Below, piece by piece: positions 20,995 through 32,581 of a stretch of 64,000 bases of DNA. Source of the stretch: Blastobasis lacticolella (taxonomy: Eukaryota > Arthropoda > Insecta > Lepidoptera > Blastobasidae); contig LR990059.1 in assembly GCA_905147135.1 (NCBI GenBank), positions 14,717,001 to 14,781,000 of the forward strand, read 5' to 3'. The notes beneath the pieces are model-generated. The model was not told the DNA's origin. It saw only the letters and a list, made by a program, of their open reading frames with translations, and searched no databases. The stretch's first letter is position 1; each line of letters starts with the position of its first letter. Made by a program: the position numbers and the translations under genes.

Positions 20995-22500
20995 AAAGGC
21001 GCGTGAGAATAGGAGACAACTCGGGGGCACAACTACGGAGGACTATTGTTGGTATACCATCTGGTCCACTAGCCTTGTTCACGTCTAGACTCCGCAGGAT
21101 TTTTAAAATCTCTTTCTGATGTATACGCACCTCTGCCATAGTGCAGTAGTTTTACCTGCAGTATCCAAACGTGAATTCGCCGCGTATTGAGACGCAAGTA
21201 AATTTGCTTTCTCTTCCGCAGCATGCGCCAGTGTCCCATCCGGTTTCAGCAATGGTGGTAACGAAGATTGACTAAAGTTGGATTCGACCGCTTTTGCCAA
21301 AGACCAAAACGCCTTACTCCCAGGAGGGTAAGAGGCAAGTTTGATGCCAATCCGAATTATGTGGTCGAATCGAGCCCTGCGTAGCGTCCTTTTGCAAGAC
21401 TTGGCGGCGAGGTTAAAGGCTTTCTTCAGTTTGCGAGTATCCGAAGACATATGCGCTCGAGCCTCAGCCCAGACAGAGTATGCCGCTTGCTTCAGCGCTT
21501 CAGCGCGACTGCAGTCAGCACTAAACCATGGACGAGACTTGCCATTCATCGCTACGTCAGAATATGGAATAAAGTATTCCATTCCCTGCCGTATAACCGC
21601 GGTAACGGCTTCAGCACAACTCGACGGATCGCCCGAAGAGAAGCATGCCTCCCGCCAAGGATAGGACGAAAAAAAGTGACGAAACTCACCCCAATCTGTT
21701 GATTTGTATCGCCACACCCGTCGGGGGTTGCATGGGCTTTGCTCGGGTGGGGAATAGACGGATACAGATTTCACCAGACAGTGGTCGGATGTACCCAGCG
21801 GTGCGGAAACCGATACTGAGTGCCTGTCCGGATCAGTTGTCAGCAGAAGGTCTAAGCAATTGGCGGAATGGGAGTCGACATCCGGTACCCTCGTGGCGCA
21901 GTTTACTAGCTGGGTGAGATCTAGCGACAGAGCTAGTTTACGGGCCTCTCTCCCAGCATGATTGTTCACCTGGTATGGGAAAAGCCACTCTTGGTGGTGG
22001 GCATTGAAATCCCCCAGAATGACCAGCTGCGCCACGGGGTAACATTCCTTCGCTTCATCCGCCGCTTCAATGAGATGGTCACATAAACGAGTCGTCTCCT
22101 GGTCCCCGCTGTGGGATCGATAAACGCAGGCAAACAGGATTTGTACTTGACCAGTATCCACTAGAAGCCACAAAATGGACAAACCAGCCCCATCAAAGTA
22201 TCTGAGACGCCGAATGCAGATGTCGTCGCGAGCGTACACACAGACTCCGGCACGAGGTACGAACCTGTGCTCGAGAGTATACCCTGGGTAACTGAGGTAC
22301 GCCGCGTCAGCCGGACTTCTGATCTGCGTCTCAGTGAGGAACAGCAGCTGCAGCTTTTCAGTCTCGAGGTGGTGGTGGACTGCATTGAGATTTGAGTGCA
22401 GGCCTTGGATGTTAGTGAGGTGCACTTTGAGTGGGAGGGGGGACTTACATATGTTCCATTTCATAAGGTCACAGTCAAGACCATATAGAAATATGATTTT
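20995..22500 (-). pseudogene. Jockey/CR1-type LINE: intact endonuclease, truncated reverse transcriptase
   Basis: The minus-strand frame 22464-21103 (453 codons) encodes an APE-type endonuclease. Seen in order are LTNIQGLHSNLNAVHHHLET, FLTETQI (catalytic Glu), a YRSHSGD block, VILGDFNAHHQEW (the Asp/Asn of GDFNAHH), then LDLLLTT and GTSDHCLV (the SDH catalytic motif). A linker follows with W-YKSTDW, FWSLAKAVESNFSQSSLPPL and DGTLAH. A frameshift near 21140 moves the reverse transcriptase start into another frame (AEVRIHQKEILKILRSLDVN, then KASGPDGIP and LSPILTRLYR). The element then stops at about 20995 with the catalytic part missing. Functional reverse transcriptase is excluded. It interrupts the P-like transposon. 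Confidence 0.85.
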
Positions 22501-22689
22501 CTAAAATTCAAAGCCATGGTGGATTTTTTAACAATCCTACAGCGCGACAATTCGAGTCAATTTATAAAAAGCTTTAATCCACAATGAACTGTCAGTAACA
22601 AGCGTAGGGACCAACTGCATTCCATTGGAAAACTTTGGTATTCTAAATTGTTCTTCAATAGATAAAATTAATAACACTTTTTGTTCCCG

Positions 22690-23082
22690 TACAACAATTG
22701 AAGAAACTTACAGTAAGGATGAAGATGACGCGGATGATATAGATTTAGAATCACAACTTTATCTCTCACGTTGTGTATTCTATTTCAAAGCAAATTAAAT
22801 GTGATGCATGCTTAAAGGGTATTTTTGGGGAGTGTGAGAAAAAAGCTTGGTATACTACAAAACAAAAGGCTATTAAAATATGCTTCAAAATATGTAATAA
22901 TGTTGTGTCGACTTTGCCAAAAAATCATAATACAAAATCTTGATGAAAATAAAAAAATTACTACTACGTACCACGACATATATTGTGGCAAAATGTCTAC
23001 GTCAGGTTATGAATGATAATTTGTTTCCTGATGTGGAACAACATGATGGTGACATTTTAGTAAATCATAAAATAGAATGAAC
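22690..23082 (+). pseudogene. C-terminal relic of P/THAP-type transposase
   Basis: In shifting frames the plus strand reads DEDDADDIDLESQLYLS, then SISKQIKCDACLKGIFGEC, then LGILQNKRLLKYASKYVIML, and finally YIVAKCLRQVMNDNLFPDVE followed by H-GDILVNHKIE and a stop. The order (a C-x2-C after a basic stretch, a GGL-YPS-V-like helix, then a NLFP-x-H block) resembles the C terminus of P-element/THAP9-type transposases. At least two frameshifts. Recognition is from pattern memory. Confidence 0.55.
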
Positions 23083-23375
23083 TAAAACAGTATTATCAAA
23101 GTACGCAAACACTAGGATTGCATATCTTACAAAAAAAGTGACCCTAAAAAATGTATTTGGCACATTTATACTTAATTGATTCATTTTAAAAATCAAGAAA
23201 TGTCATATTTTTCAGTATTTTGGTTGACTTAAGTTTTTTTTTTAATTTTGTTGTTCTGTTTGTCATTCAATTGGGTATTTTCTTCTATTTTTTTTAATGT
23301 CCATTTATGAAACTTCTCTGTGTCCAAATAAATATGATGAACGAAATGGATTTTTCTTGTGTTTTTTATTCCATA

Positions 23376-23608
23376 CTAGCTTCTGCCTGCGACTTCGTCT
23401 GCGTGGACTCAACTTAATGCTTAGCACGTAAAAATATTTCCCTCGGGAACTACTTAAGGGATCGGGATAAAAGGTAGCCTATGTTCTTTTCCATGTCAAA
23501 GTCTACATCCATGCCAAATTTCACCCAAGTCTGTTTAGCCGTTTCTGCGTGATTGAGTAACAAACATCCAAATATCCAAATATTTCTAACATACATACAG
23601 TACGTGCT
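23376..23608 (+). repeat. Dispersed repeat (GACTTCGTCTGCGTGG type)
   Basis: Has CTTCTGCCTGCGACTTCGTC, GGATCGGGATAAAAGGTAGC, CCAAATTTCACCCAAGTCTG and the end GAGTAACAAACATCCAAATA. Nested within the P-like transposon between its coding relic and right end. Confidence 0.6.
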
Positions 23609-24045
23609 GAAAACATTAGTCTCCCTTCTTGGCAGTACGGTTAAATATGTCTGTTTACTATTTTTTATTAAATTAATATTTCAACAAATTTATTAATTTT
23701 GTAATATCGATAATTATGTCGATACGATTTTTAATTGGTTACCTCCCTTTAGAGCGAGTGTATTATTACGTATACGTACACAGATTTTTCTGTGTGATAC
23801 ATATTTGTGTGCAAAAACAAGCTACTGTGTCAATTTTGAAATAGTGTGAGTTTGTAAAGACAAACATTATTTTTGTGAATGTGTGATTTTGTTTCATAGT
23901 GTGATTTACCCTCCCGGCACCAAAATCGGCAGAAAGATTTGTTAGAAGATTTGTCCACAAATCTTATCCTTAACTATATGATCTAAGACATTTTGGCGAA
24001 AAAAAACACGAATCTTCATAGGCGCGCGCCAAGGTCCAACAATTA

Positions 24046-26602
24046 GTGAGCTGTCAAAATTAGACAAAGTGGGAACTGATTTTTTTCCGAAAGTGGCAGC
24101 ACTTTGACCCCTCTTAGCGCCTTGGAACAGTTTGCCGACCAAAGTTTGATAACCAAAACTAATGCGGCTCAGCCATTCATGACAGAGAGATGCGAGTTTT
24201 TTTTTATTAATTCATTTAATGACGATAACGGACGAAAGTACCACAAAGATAGTTCCCCGTCTGCGCAGGACTTTGATATCCGGAGGCGTTGAAGCGCAAA
24301 ATGCATGCCATTGCCAGACGGAGGTGACAATAGTATGTGTAGTGCACTTTTGAGTTCTAAGCTTGCTTGGTGAGAAATTGTTCTTGGTATAGAGGGTTGA
24401 GATTAACCTATACATAGTATAAACATATAATTCTAATGTAGTGTTCAACAATATATAGAGTGATTCAAGAAAAAGGTTTATAGGCAAGAAAAACTGGGGT
24501 AGGTAGGTGTAGGTACACGTACGAAGTCGCCTCGGGCCCACTAGTTTTAGATAAAGAAGATCTTGTAAGTGTGTATGAGGTGCGTTGTCACTTTACGACG
24601 CCTCTTGTGATTTTAAAAGTATTGCAGAATATTTCACACCGAAAGTCATAATCGAATACCGCTCGAAACGATGCGAGAGATTCAAAAATAGAGTAGTTCT
24701 AGGGGAACTAATAACACTCAGGCACTAATAGACTAGTGTCTATATAGGTTATGCTGAATTCATATTACTCTGGAGCTACTTTAGTCTATCAATCCCACAG
24801 GATTACACACTTCTCAGAAAGTGCTAATAAAATTATCTCTGTAAAAATAAATGCGGACGTTTCATTTTAAAAAACCACACACCGATGCGAAGCCGCTCGA
24901 GTGGCACTTGAAGCAATTTAGCGTCCGTTTGTGGCTAAACGTCGTCTATACATTACATTACAAGTGTTACAGTACATATTTTTGAATGAGTTCTCGTTTT
25001 GACCCCAGTTCTCACTTTTTCACAATTGTTCATGTCACTTTCTCACAACTCTGTACAATGACACAATGACATACAAAAAAGCTAGGAGGTACATTATGAT
25101 GACCAAGACCACCTTGACAAAAGCAGTGGTAATGGAGGGGTATTTGGCAATTTATAGATGTCCCTTTAGGATATGCACTATTAAAAATAGAAACAAAATA
25201 TAGATTGTGATTTTAGCTGTGATTAGGCTGTTTCTATGCATTTATGTCCAAGTTCCTTAGTTCATTAGCGATCTCATAGCATCATTTTGGAATCCGGGCG
25301 AGATTCTCCGCCGGCCACCGCACGGCAAACCAAACCCGTAGCGCACTCGAAATATTGGCAAGGTGCGCTAGCTCATTAATATCCAATCCCCACTTAACTC
25401 ATCCGGAATTGTCCCGGCTGTCCGGGACACAGTGGGACAATAAAACGGGACGTGTCCCGCTACCGACCAATATCTGTCCGCCCATCCATCACCGCGAGAA
25501 GGATCCGGCAAACGATTTATCTCGCTGACGAAATTGAGTTTTCTTCGTCGGGTTACGTGAAGCTTAGCGCGATGCGAAAATAAATCGGTGCTGTGGAGAA
25601 GTCGTAAATTCCTTTGCTATGAAGGCCTAAATTAGTGGGGCGCAACATTGAATGTCTAGGTGCTGTAATTTCGACAGAATTTTATTTAATTTTGTTATCT
25701 ACTGCAATTATTCTCCGGACTAAATAAAAATAAATATTATAGCCAGTAGTTAAGTTAAGTAGTAGTTTATTATTATATGAAATACAGAATAAATAAAAAA
25801 AAATTGCAAGCGGCACATATTTATTTAAACATAATCTAACCGACAGAACAAGTCGTATAACCTCGATCAATTTTACATTTATTCAAATATCTCGTACTAA
25901 GTGTTTTGCATCCACTTATCTTTTGCGCACTGCAAAGGACTGGAACTCTCTGCCTGAGTCATTGTTCCCTGTTAAGAATTGAAAAATAAATAAGTAGTTA
26001 GAAAAGCTAAGTAGGCGGTGCAGTCGCGCCACAACTATGCGCAAATGAGCTAATTTCCTTCAAAAGGCGCGAACGCGCCGTCAGTCTCTTGCGGAATTCA
26101 ACGGAGTGCGCACAAAAAAAGCTGTGCCTAAAATGTTAAAAATATGTCATCTTGCACAATAGTTAATTACGAGCAAGAAGCTAACAGACTTCTAAATCAA
26201 ATGGAGTGATTTAATTTCACCGTTAAGTCTAAAAACCTTGTATTTATCAATATTTTACGAAAAATATTTACCCTTGAGCGCGGGTAAATATTTTTCGTAT
26301 TTATCGGACACCTTGCGCCCAATCTAGTGCTGTGCACATAAACCGACCTTATCGATAAATTATTTTGTTTATCGATATTATATATTTGTAGAATAGTAGA
26401 ATTGACATCAAAAAAGGAGAAGATTCTTATTTCGATTGAATGTTCTTTTATTGTAGGTACGTGTGTTCCTTGAAATTTTCGTCAATTACGGACCGATTTT
26501 GATATTAGTTTTTAGTAGGGGCACAGCAGGGGCACGGGTTTGGTACAGGTGGGGTAGAGGTATGATGCAGTTGCCTTAACACTAAAATAAAATAAATACC
26601 TA
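24046..26602. other. No gene seen; one GC-rich island and one hairpin
   Basis: The island at 25290-25570 (CCGGAATTGTCCCGGCTGTC, CGGGACGTGTCCCGC) stands out from the AT-rich surroundings and could be a regulatory or untranslated segment. A perfect 17-bp hairpin is at 26257-26298. No open frame has a recognisable product. Confidence 0.4.
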
Positions 26603-26845
26603 ATTGTAGACAAATTCACACAGCGCCATCTAGCCCTAAACTGAGCAAAGCTTGTATTATGGGTGCTAGATAATTGATATAGTACTCATACACTTTTTTG
26701 ATACATACTTATTGAACATAGAACACCCAGACCCGTTACAGAAATTAAAATTCATAATTTAAATTTCTGCCCGGCCGGGAAACGAACCCGCAACCTCTTG
26801 TATGGCAAACTAGCATGTTAACCACTGAACTACTCAGGACGTCAC
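26603..26845 (-). mobile_element. Retroposon (SINE) family B, near full length
   Basis: Antisense copy from ACAAATTCACACAGCGCCAT through CCCGTTACAGAAATTAAAAT to the antisense head GAAACGAACCCGCAACC and CCACTGAACTACTCAGG. Confidence 0.8.
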
Positions 26846-27284
26846 ACGCTATCGTACTCCTGACATATTCCTGCCATACCCCTACGGTAAATCTACCGTA
26901 CCCCTACTCTCTCTATCTCCTCTCTACGCGTCCTTGAACCCCGCCTCACCCCCTCAATATAATAACATTTTCAATTCATTATTATTAAATAATAAATACC
27001 ATAATAATAGTTAGAATTTTATCAAAATATTAATATCGACAAGAATTCGATTTTGTCAATCCCTAGCGTAAATGTAAATTTAGAGAGGATTTACAGCACA
27101 CACGCAACGCAATGTGTGTATGTGGTAGTGACCGATTGACTAATCACAGCGCTCCGTTTGACTTTGCGTGTGCGTGCGTAAGCCTGTGCATATTAAGTTG
27201 CATGAGTAGTGGTAAAAATAGTGGGGTCGGGAACGGCGGCATCGGTTTCGGTACTAATGGCGAAGATGCCACTTCTATGATATC
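26846..27284. other. C-rich low-complexity, then no gene seen
   Basis: 26870-26965 is C-rich (ATACCCCTACGG, TACCCCTACTC), resembling the reverse of the G-rich minisatellite at 58370. The remainder is unrecognised. Confidence 0.4.
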
Positions 27285-27436
27285 GTGTTCTGTGCTGATA
27301 AGTATAACCTTGGGGTCTTCAAATCAAGAGTGAATAGGTATCTTCTAGGCATGCTACATCTTCGACCTCATCGTCGCTTTCCATCAGGCGAGTTGCGGTC
27401 AAATGCAAGCCTATTGACAATAAAAAAAAATGTAAG
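27285..27436 (+). mobile_element. LINE ORF2 C-terminal fragment with poly-A
   Basis: Reads VFCADKYNLGVFKSRVNRYL followed by LG, then a 3' UTR with CTTTCCATCAGGCGAGTTGC and GCCTATTGACAATAAAAAAA. The YNLGVFKxRVNRyL block is typical of the last residues of jockey-type LINE ORF2. A related tail is at 54955-55050. Confidence 0.65.
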
Positions 27437-27869
27437 CTATTTAACCATATCAATTGAACTGGCTTTAAATAGAGAAAACCGCATAAAAATCTTGAGCTGG
27501 ATGGAGCTGCGATGTCCTGAACAGGCACACACCGCCACAGTGCCACTAAGTTAGGTTATGTGCATGTAATGTACTGAATTTAGTGACTTCTAACAATTTT
27601 ATGAATAAGAAGCCAAAAAGAAAATTATTTTAAGAAATTTATTATTATATTAATATATTAATATTATATATTTTTAAGAAACGTGTGAAAGAGCACTATC
27701 TCTCTCTTAGTTCTTGAAAATGCGGGGTACAATGCTTATAGATAATTTGTAGGTATCTATGTATTTTATGTATTGGTATATGTAGTTTATTATATAAGGT
27801 TATTATATATGTATGTATATTTAGTTAGATATTGTGCATGTCTAATCTGCGACTACTTATCACATATCT
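27437..27869. other. No gene seen
   Basis: AT-rich, unrecognised. Confidence 0.5.
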
Positions 27870-28002
27870 CTTTGATAGGCCTGCTGGAGGAGATTTCTTC
27901 TAAGAAATAAGTAGCGCCTGTTGTGTCATCTATAACTCTGTATTTTTCATCAAAGTTTTATGTGTACAATAAACTGGAAAATAAATAAATAAATAAATAA
28001 GA
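27870..28002 (+). mobile_element. LINE 3' tail
   Basis: TAGGCCTGCTGGAGGAGATT, then GTAGCGCCTGTTGTGTCAT, ending with AATAAACTGGAAAATAAATA repeats. Same family as 16141-16272 (-). Confidence 0.6.
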
Positions 28003-28602
28003 AAAGTCCAACATTTTTAGATTTAAATGAATTTGTATCTATTTGGCTTTTTGAGGCAAAATATGAAGCGACAAGCTCAACGCTCGATACTCGTCTGAAG
28101 TGCTCTAATTACTGTAAATTATGGATTGGACGTCTCCAGGAAAGCCGCTCGTTTCTGAAGATGAGAATTGACGATTTTTCCAGGCCTTAGGGAGCTATTC
28201 CAACATTTTCAAGTAGGTTCGTAAAATATTGTTATTTGCAATCAAAATTATTTTGTCGACTTATGTCTTAGTCAGCGTGCTTGCGAGACCGGTAACAAAA
28301 GTTCAGTAATGCACGCCCAGTTCGGGAACTGGATGGGTGAAGGTTTCGTATATTGAGGCTAATCGAACTTATGGCGAATTGGCATTTTTGCCATTTGTCA
28401 ATTTACAAAAATGCTACTTTGACATTGACTAGGTATCATGCAATCCTATCATAGGTTTTTCCATTTATAATTAACCTTCAAACCTTAACAAGCTAGCGTT
28501 GCTAATTGGCGTGGATATTTAGGCGCGTTGCTTAGTATAATTCAATAAATGTTAAATTATTAAATTGATTATAGTGAATAAATAAATAAATAATTAATAT
28601 TC
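28003..28602. other. No gene seen
   Basis: Unrecognised intergenic sequence. Confidence 0.5.
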
Positions 28603-28690
28603 TTGGACAAATTCACACAGCGCCATCTAGCCCCAAACTAAGCAAAGCTTGTACTATGGGTGCAAGAGAACTGATATACTACTTAAATAC
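28603..28690 (-). mobile_element. SINE family B, 5'-truncated
   Basis: Only the 3' end (ACAAATTCACACAGCGCCAT, CTAGCCCCAAACTAAGCAAA) is present. Confidence 0.7.
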
Positions 28691-28729
28691 TTTTATTAAT
28701 AATAAATTAATGAAATGTAGTTCCAGAGC

Positions 28730-28870
28730 TAAGAACAGAGCTAAGAATCATCTCGATTAAATTAGCTTTCAAATAGAAACCGCAAGCAAATCCACTATTC
28801 CACAAACAGACACCAAGCCACAGATACAAACGTCAACTTTATAACACCTCTCTTTTTTCGCCGGAGGTTA
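28730..28870 (+). repeat. Dispersed repeat (ATCTCGATTAAA type)
   Basis: Carries AATCATCTCGATTAAATTAG, CAGATACAAACGTCAACTTA and CGCCGGAGGTTAAAAA, shared with 35690, 38950 and 57210. Confidence 0.5.
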
Positions 28871-28911
28871 AAAACAGCAATTTCATTGGTAAAGACCTAT
28901 AATATTGATCA

Positions 28912-29125
28912 TCACAGCCCTTAACAGTCCACTGCAGGCCTTAGGGCCTCACTTAGGAAAGGGGAAAGTCTTACCATAATCACCACGCTTGGCAGGTGGG
29001 TAGGAAATCGCAGTGTTGTAAATATAACAATGGAAAATGCTGCTGCCCATTTTCCAGCCTACGTAGACTAAATCTTTTGCCTCGAAAATTATTCTGCTCT
29101 GCCGGACACCACACGGCCACGGCTA
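28912..29125 (-). mobile_element. Retroposon family C
   Basis: Inverted relative to 1016-1262, with CAGTCCACTGCAGGCCTTAG and CACCACGCTTGGCAGG. The central GTACGACACCCAT block is deleted. Confidence 0.7.
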
Positions 29126-30814
29126 TAATATTACAAGTATAGAATACTCCCCTGATACAATTTCACGCCGCTGCCGGCTGAACTAATTTAAATCCTGCTG
29201 ACGAGCCGCCATCGCCGCGAAATAACGAGCAGATTCATTTATTTTTTTGCAAATTGGCGCCAGTAGTTCCCCGGACCGTTTCTGTCAAGTCTCTGATGTC
29301 TAACTAGCGACCTAATTCTCGCGCTCTGACATATCGAATGCGACATTTTTTTGCCACAAATCTCCATTATTAATGACATTGAAATGTCTATTGCAGTCAA
29401 AAATTATTTTCTCAGCTATCTTCGACACTCGTATATTGTTGAAGATATCAGTAACGTTTTAATACAGTTTTTTTGACAAAATGACGAATTTGGGATGTCA
29501 CAGCGTGAGGATCACCAATCAGGGAAGATTTTTTTTAGCTAACTATCTCTGTTAAAAATGTAATTTAAAACGATCTTCGACTATAAAGGATTAGCGAAAT
29601 CTTTAAGTATAAGTTTTTTGCTTGCAATAGAAATTCAGTGACTTTTTAATATATATTTGTGGATAGAGAAATGTCAAATTCTAATGTCGAAAGCCCGAGA
29701 ATCGCACCCAGCCCCGACTTAGCACGGGTAGCTATTCTCGGGGTGTCTCTACCTATTTCAATATGCATGTATTATAGGCACGTAAATAAACCTTCGTACC
29801 CTTTTGTACGCACTTCCTCCGCCTAACAACTTTTCCTTTCGATATTTCAAAGGTTGATCAAAAATGGGAAAATTTCGAATTTGTACATACCATTATATAT
29901 TTATATTTTATATCACTTTTTTTATAAAATAAATATGTATAAATATAAATAAGTAATATTGTTCTGGTGCAATAGAGAATATTTCCTGACACTGAACATT
30001 AGTCAAGTATTTAGCGAAGTTGACAAGTACAGTGAGCAACTACATGCAGGATAGTAGCGAGTCCATAGAACGTATTGTACTTGTACACGCCACTCGCCAC
30101 TGTCATTGACCAATGTATTTCGGGCGTAAATGATTATGAAAACCGCATCAAAATCCGTTGCGTAGTTCAGGAGGAGTAAGGTAGGACTAGTTAATTAGGA
30201 TACAGACAGACTGACGCGAAATCGCGATATTAATTTCTACTGTGTTTGGAAGCCTGGACATCGAGTCCGCAAATTGACTAATCGCATCGAGTTGTTTTTG
30301 GTTCGCAACCGAAGCTCAATCGCATTCTGACAAGTTTTTGGTATTCAGCTACCAATACAAAACCAATCCAATTCGATTGGTTTTCGATTCGATTGATGAT
30401 AAAAGGGTATTCTCCTCTTATTTAACAAGGATCTTCATTGCGGACAATTGAAAAGACCTAAAATTAAATCAATTAAAGCAAATTTCACGTTCATTTGTTG
30501 TCCCTTGGTAGGTAGACTTTAGATGGCAATACAATGAAAAGCGTTGATTGAAAATCTATTCGATTATATTACTTAATTGCGGTTATATAGAAGTTTTTGC
30601 AGAATACTTATATAATATTATAATAATAATTTGTCCCAAGTTGTAATCTATTTGTAATCGAATCGCTATCGAATTGTGAGATAACTAAAAATAGCGGACT
30701 TGAGACCTTGAACTGCTGCGCGAAATGTAATAAGCCAGATACCTCCTAAAGTTGGTCTCCTAACCGACAAAGCTTGTTGTTAGTTTTAATTTTGTTTGCT
30801 TTAAATATTTATTT
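29126..30814. other. No gene seen
   Basis: About 1.7 kb without a recognisable gene. Bases 29160-29290 are relatively GC-rich (GAGCCGCCATCGCCGCGAAA). Bases 30125-30215 carry the AACCGCATCAAAATCCGTTG dispersed repeat. Nothing else recognised. Confidence 0.45.
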
Positions 30815-30960
30815 ATTTATTTAATACTTTATGCACAAAATAGTATAAAGGTGGACTTAAAGCTTTGTAGCTTTATCTACCAGTCTACCCCGAAAACTGG
30901 TAATAAAAATTGCCGGCGGTGCATAAAAATTTACAACATTACACTTACATTTCTAATTAA
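30815..30960 (-). mobile_element. LINE 3' tail
   Basis: TTTATTTATTTATTTAATAC, TTATGCACAAAATAGTA and GGTGGACTTAAAGCTTTGTA on the plus strand: an antisense retroposon tail of the family at 14225 and 39880. Confidence 0.55.
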
Positions 30961-31393
30961 AACTACAATTCTACCCACCAGTATTCACATACCGAAACTC
31001 AAAATTTTTGTGAAATACTAAAATCCAACAACAACAAGATAGCAGAACGTACTTGACTACCAATTTTAATCAGGCCTACCCATCAAGGCCACTCGCAAAA
31101 GTATCTAATTAAATAAAAAACAAAACAATTGAGCGTGACCACACGGTAATACTGAATGTGACGTAAAGAAATATTAATATGCACTCGATAAAAAAACTAT
31201 TCCCCAATCCCCAAATGTCCTCGAAGCTCCTCATAGGTGATACGCCGATTTTCTTGAAGATGTGTAATTCGAAACCGGTTGCAATTTAATAAAATAAAAG
31301 TCGCAATGTAATAAAGTGGAACTAGTGTACAAAAAATGATTTAATTCATAATAATGGAGTTGCATCACGAATTGAAATCACAAAGTGTTAAAT
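30961..31393. repeat. Mostly unrecognised; repeat shared with 59225-59320
   Basis: Bases 31265-31325 (GTAATTCGAAACCGGTTGCA, then AATTTAATAAAAT, then AAAGTGGAACTAGTGT) match 59250-59312. Confidence 0.5.
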
Positions 31394-31490
31394 TTTTTTT
31401 TATACCACCAAGGAGGCAAACAAGCTTACGGCCTGCCTGATAGTAAGCAGTCGCCGCAGCCTATGGACGTTTGCAATACCAGGAGCATAA
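31394..31490 (-). mobile_element. LINE 3' UTR fragment
   Basis: Poly-T followed by ATACCACCAAGGAGGCAAAC and CCTATGGACGTTTGCAATAC. Same family at 56565-56655 and 57035-57165. Confidence 0.65.
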
Positions 31491-31897
31491 CCCAAATATA
31501 CACATATTCACGTCACATCAAATATACTAAGTATCATTAAAAATCATCGCCCAAACATCTTTTAGCGTTAATTACATTTTTGCTACGGACAACGAACTGC
31601 AACTTGTGGTAAAAAAACAATTGACATGCAATTTCCCGCCAACTTTTTATTAAATCAATCATTGAGTTTCTTATGTTTCAAAAAATATGACATTCGAAAT
31701 TCAAACACTTATGAGCGGCCAGGAGCACAGAACTTCCAGTGTGCTCTATGTACCTCTAGTCTAGATATAATTTTGTTTCAAAAGATGTTGGCTAAGTACA
31801 ATGTATCTACAACTCTACACAGCCATAGTAGAGTTGTAAATAGAGAAACGTTGTAAGAGCCAATCGCTGCTGCCTACCGACAAACACGGCTAATTGT
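31491..31897. other. No gene seen
   Basis: Unrecognised. A 76-codon frame here has no recognisable product. Confidence 0.5.
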
Positions 31898-32060
31898 GTT
31901 TGCCCCCGCTGTTTTGTTTACCCGCGATTGAGTGCCGGATGGCGGAGGCTGACGTCGTAAATTCTTGCCGGTTATTCTTTCTATTTAGCAGCTGATTTCC
32001 GCGCCATTGTATTTTACGAGTTTTTGCGGTGGGATTTAAGTCGGTTTTTAGAATATTCCA
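31898..32060 (+). repeat. Direct duplication, unit 1
   Basis: Matches 32345-32510 in the same orientation: GAGTGCCGGATGGCG, GACGTCGTAAATTCTTGC, GGTTATTCTTTCTATTTAGC, AGCTGATTTC. The units are about 450 bp apart, with a SINE B fragment between. Function unknown. Confidence 0.7.
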
Positions 32061-32131
32061 ATTCCAATTTCCACATATGTGGTTTCAAAGTTCGTACGCA
32101 CCATTAGGAACATTTAAAAAAAAAATATGCG

Positions 32132-32245
32132 TGGACAAATTCACACAACGCCATCTAGCCCCAAAATAAGCAAAGCTTGTGTTATGGGTGTTGGATAACT
32201 GACAAACTACCTACACTTTTTTGTAATGCATACCTACTTATTATA
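32132..32245 (-). mobile_element. SINE family B, 5'-truncated
   Basis: 3' end only: ACAAATTCACACAACGCCAT, CTAGCCCCAAAATAAGC and CATACCTACTTATTATACAT. Confidence 0.7.
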
Positions 32246-32344
32246 CATATTGTTCCATTTACGTAGATATGTTTAATAATCGAATTCTTGCCTATGAAAT
32301 TGGCGTTTTTTTCCCAATTAGGTATACATTTTATTTTAGGGTAA

Positions 32345-32510
32345 TTATGTTTGCTCCCGCTGGTTTGTTTGCCCGCGGTTGAGTGCCGGATGGCGAAGGC
32401 AGACGTCGTAAATTCTTGCTGGTTATTCTTTCTATTTAGCAGCTGATTTCTGAGGCGATATTGTGTTTAAGACTCTCTACGATGGAAACTAAGTCGATTT
32501 TTGAATTTGG
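32345..32510 (+). repeat. Direct duplication, unit 2
   Basis: Partner of 31898-32060. The two units differ by scattered substitutions and diverge at the 3' end. Confidence 0.7.
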
Positions 32511-32581
32511 AATTACAAAGTTCGTGGCAACGCCATCTGTCGCACCATACCCATAACAACTACCTATCTAATCAATAAAAT

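Larger units (their letters stand above)
20060..24045 (+). mobile_element. P-element-like (THAP) DNA transposon remnant
   Basis: A perfect 26-bp inverted pair at 20106-20131 and 23962-23987 (each contains ATCATATAGTTAAGGATAAG read inward) sits inside less exact inverted ends. The outer block CTATGAAG is at 20072 and, inverted, at about 24016. Inside on the plus strand are a THAP-like first exon (20279-20358) and C-terminal transposase relics (about 22690-23082). Most of the middle is replaced by a LINE (about 20995-22500) and a repeat (20830-20990). P-type transposases carry an N-terminal THAP zinc finger, so gene order and ends agree. Not functional. The exact termini and the target duplication are unresolved. 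Confidence 0.7.

Noticed and set aside
21341..21917. Plus-strand frames of 83-107 codons
   Set aside because: Antisense shadows of the LINE endonuclease ORF.
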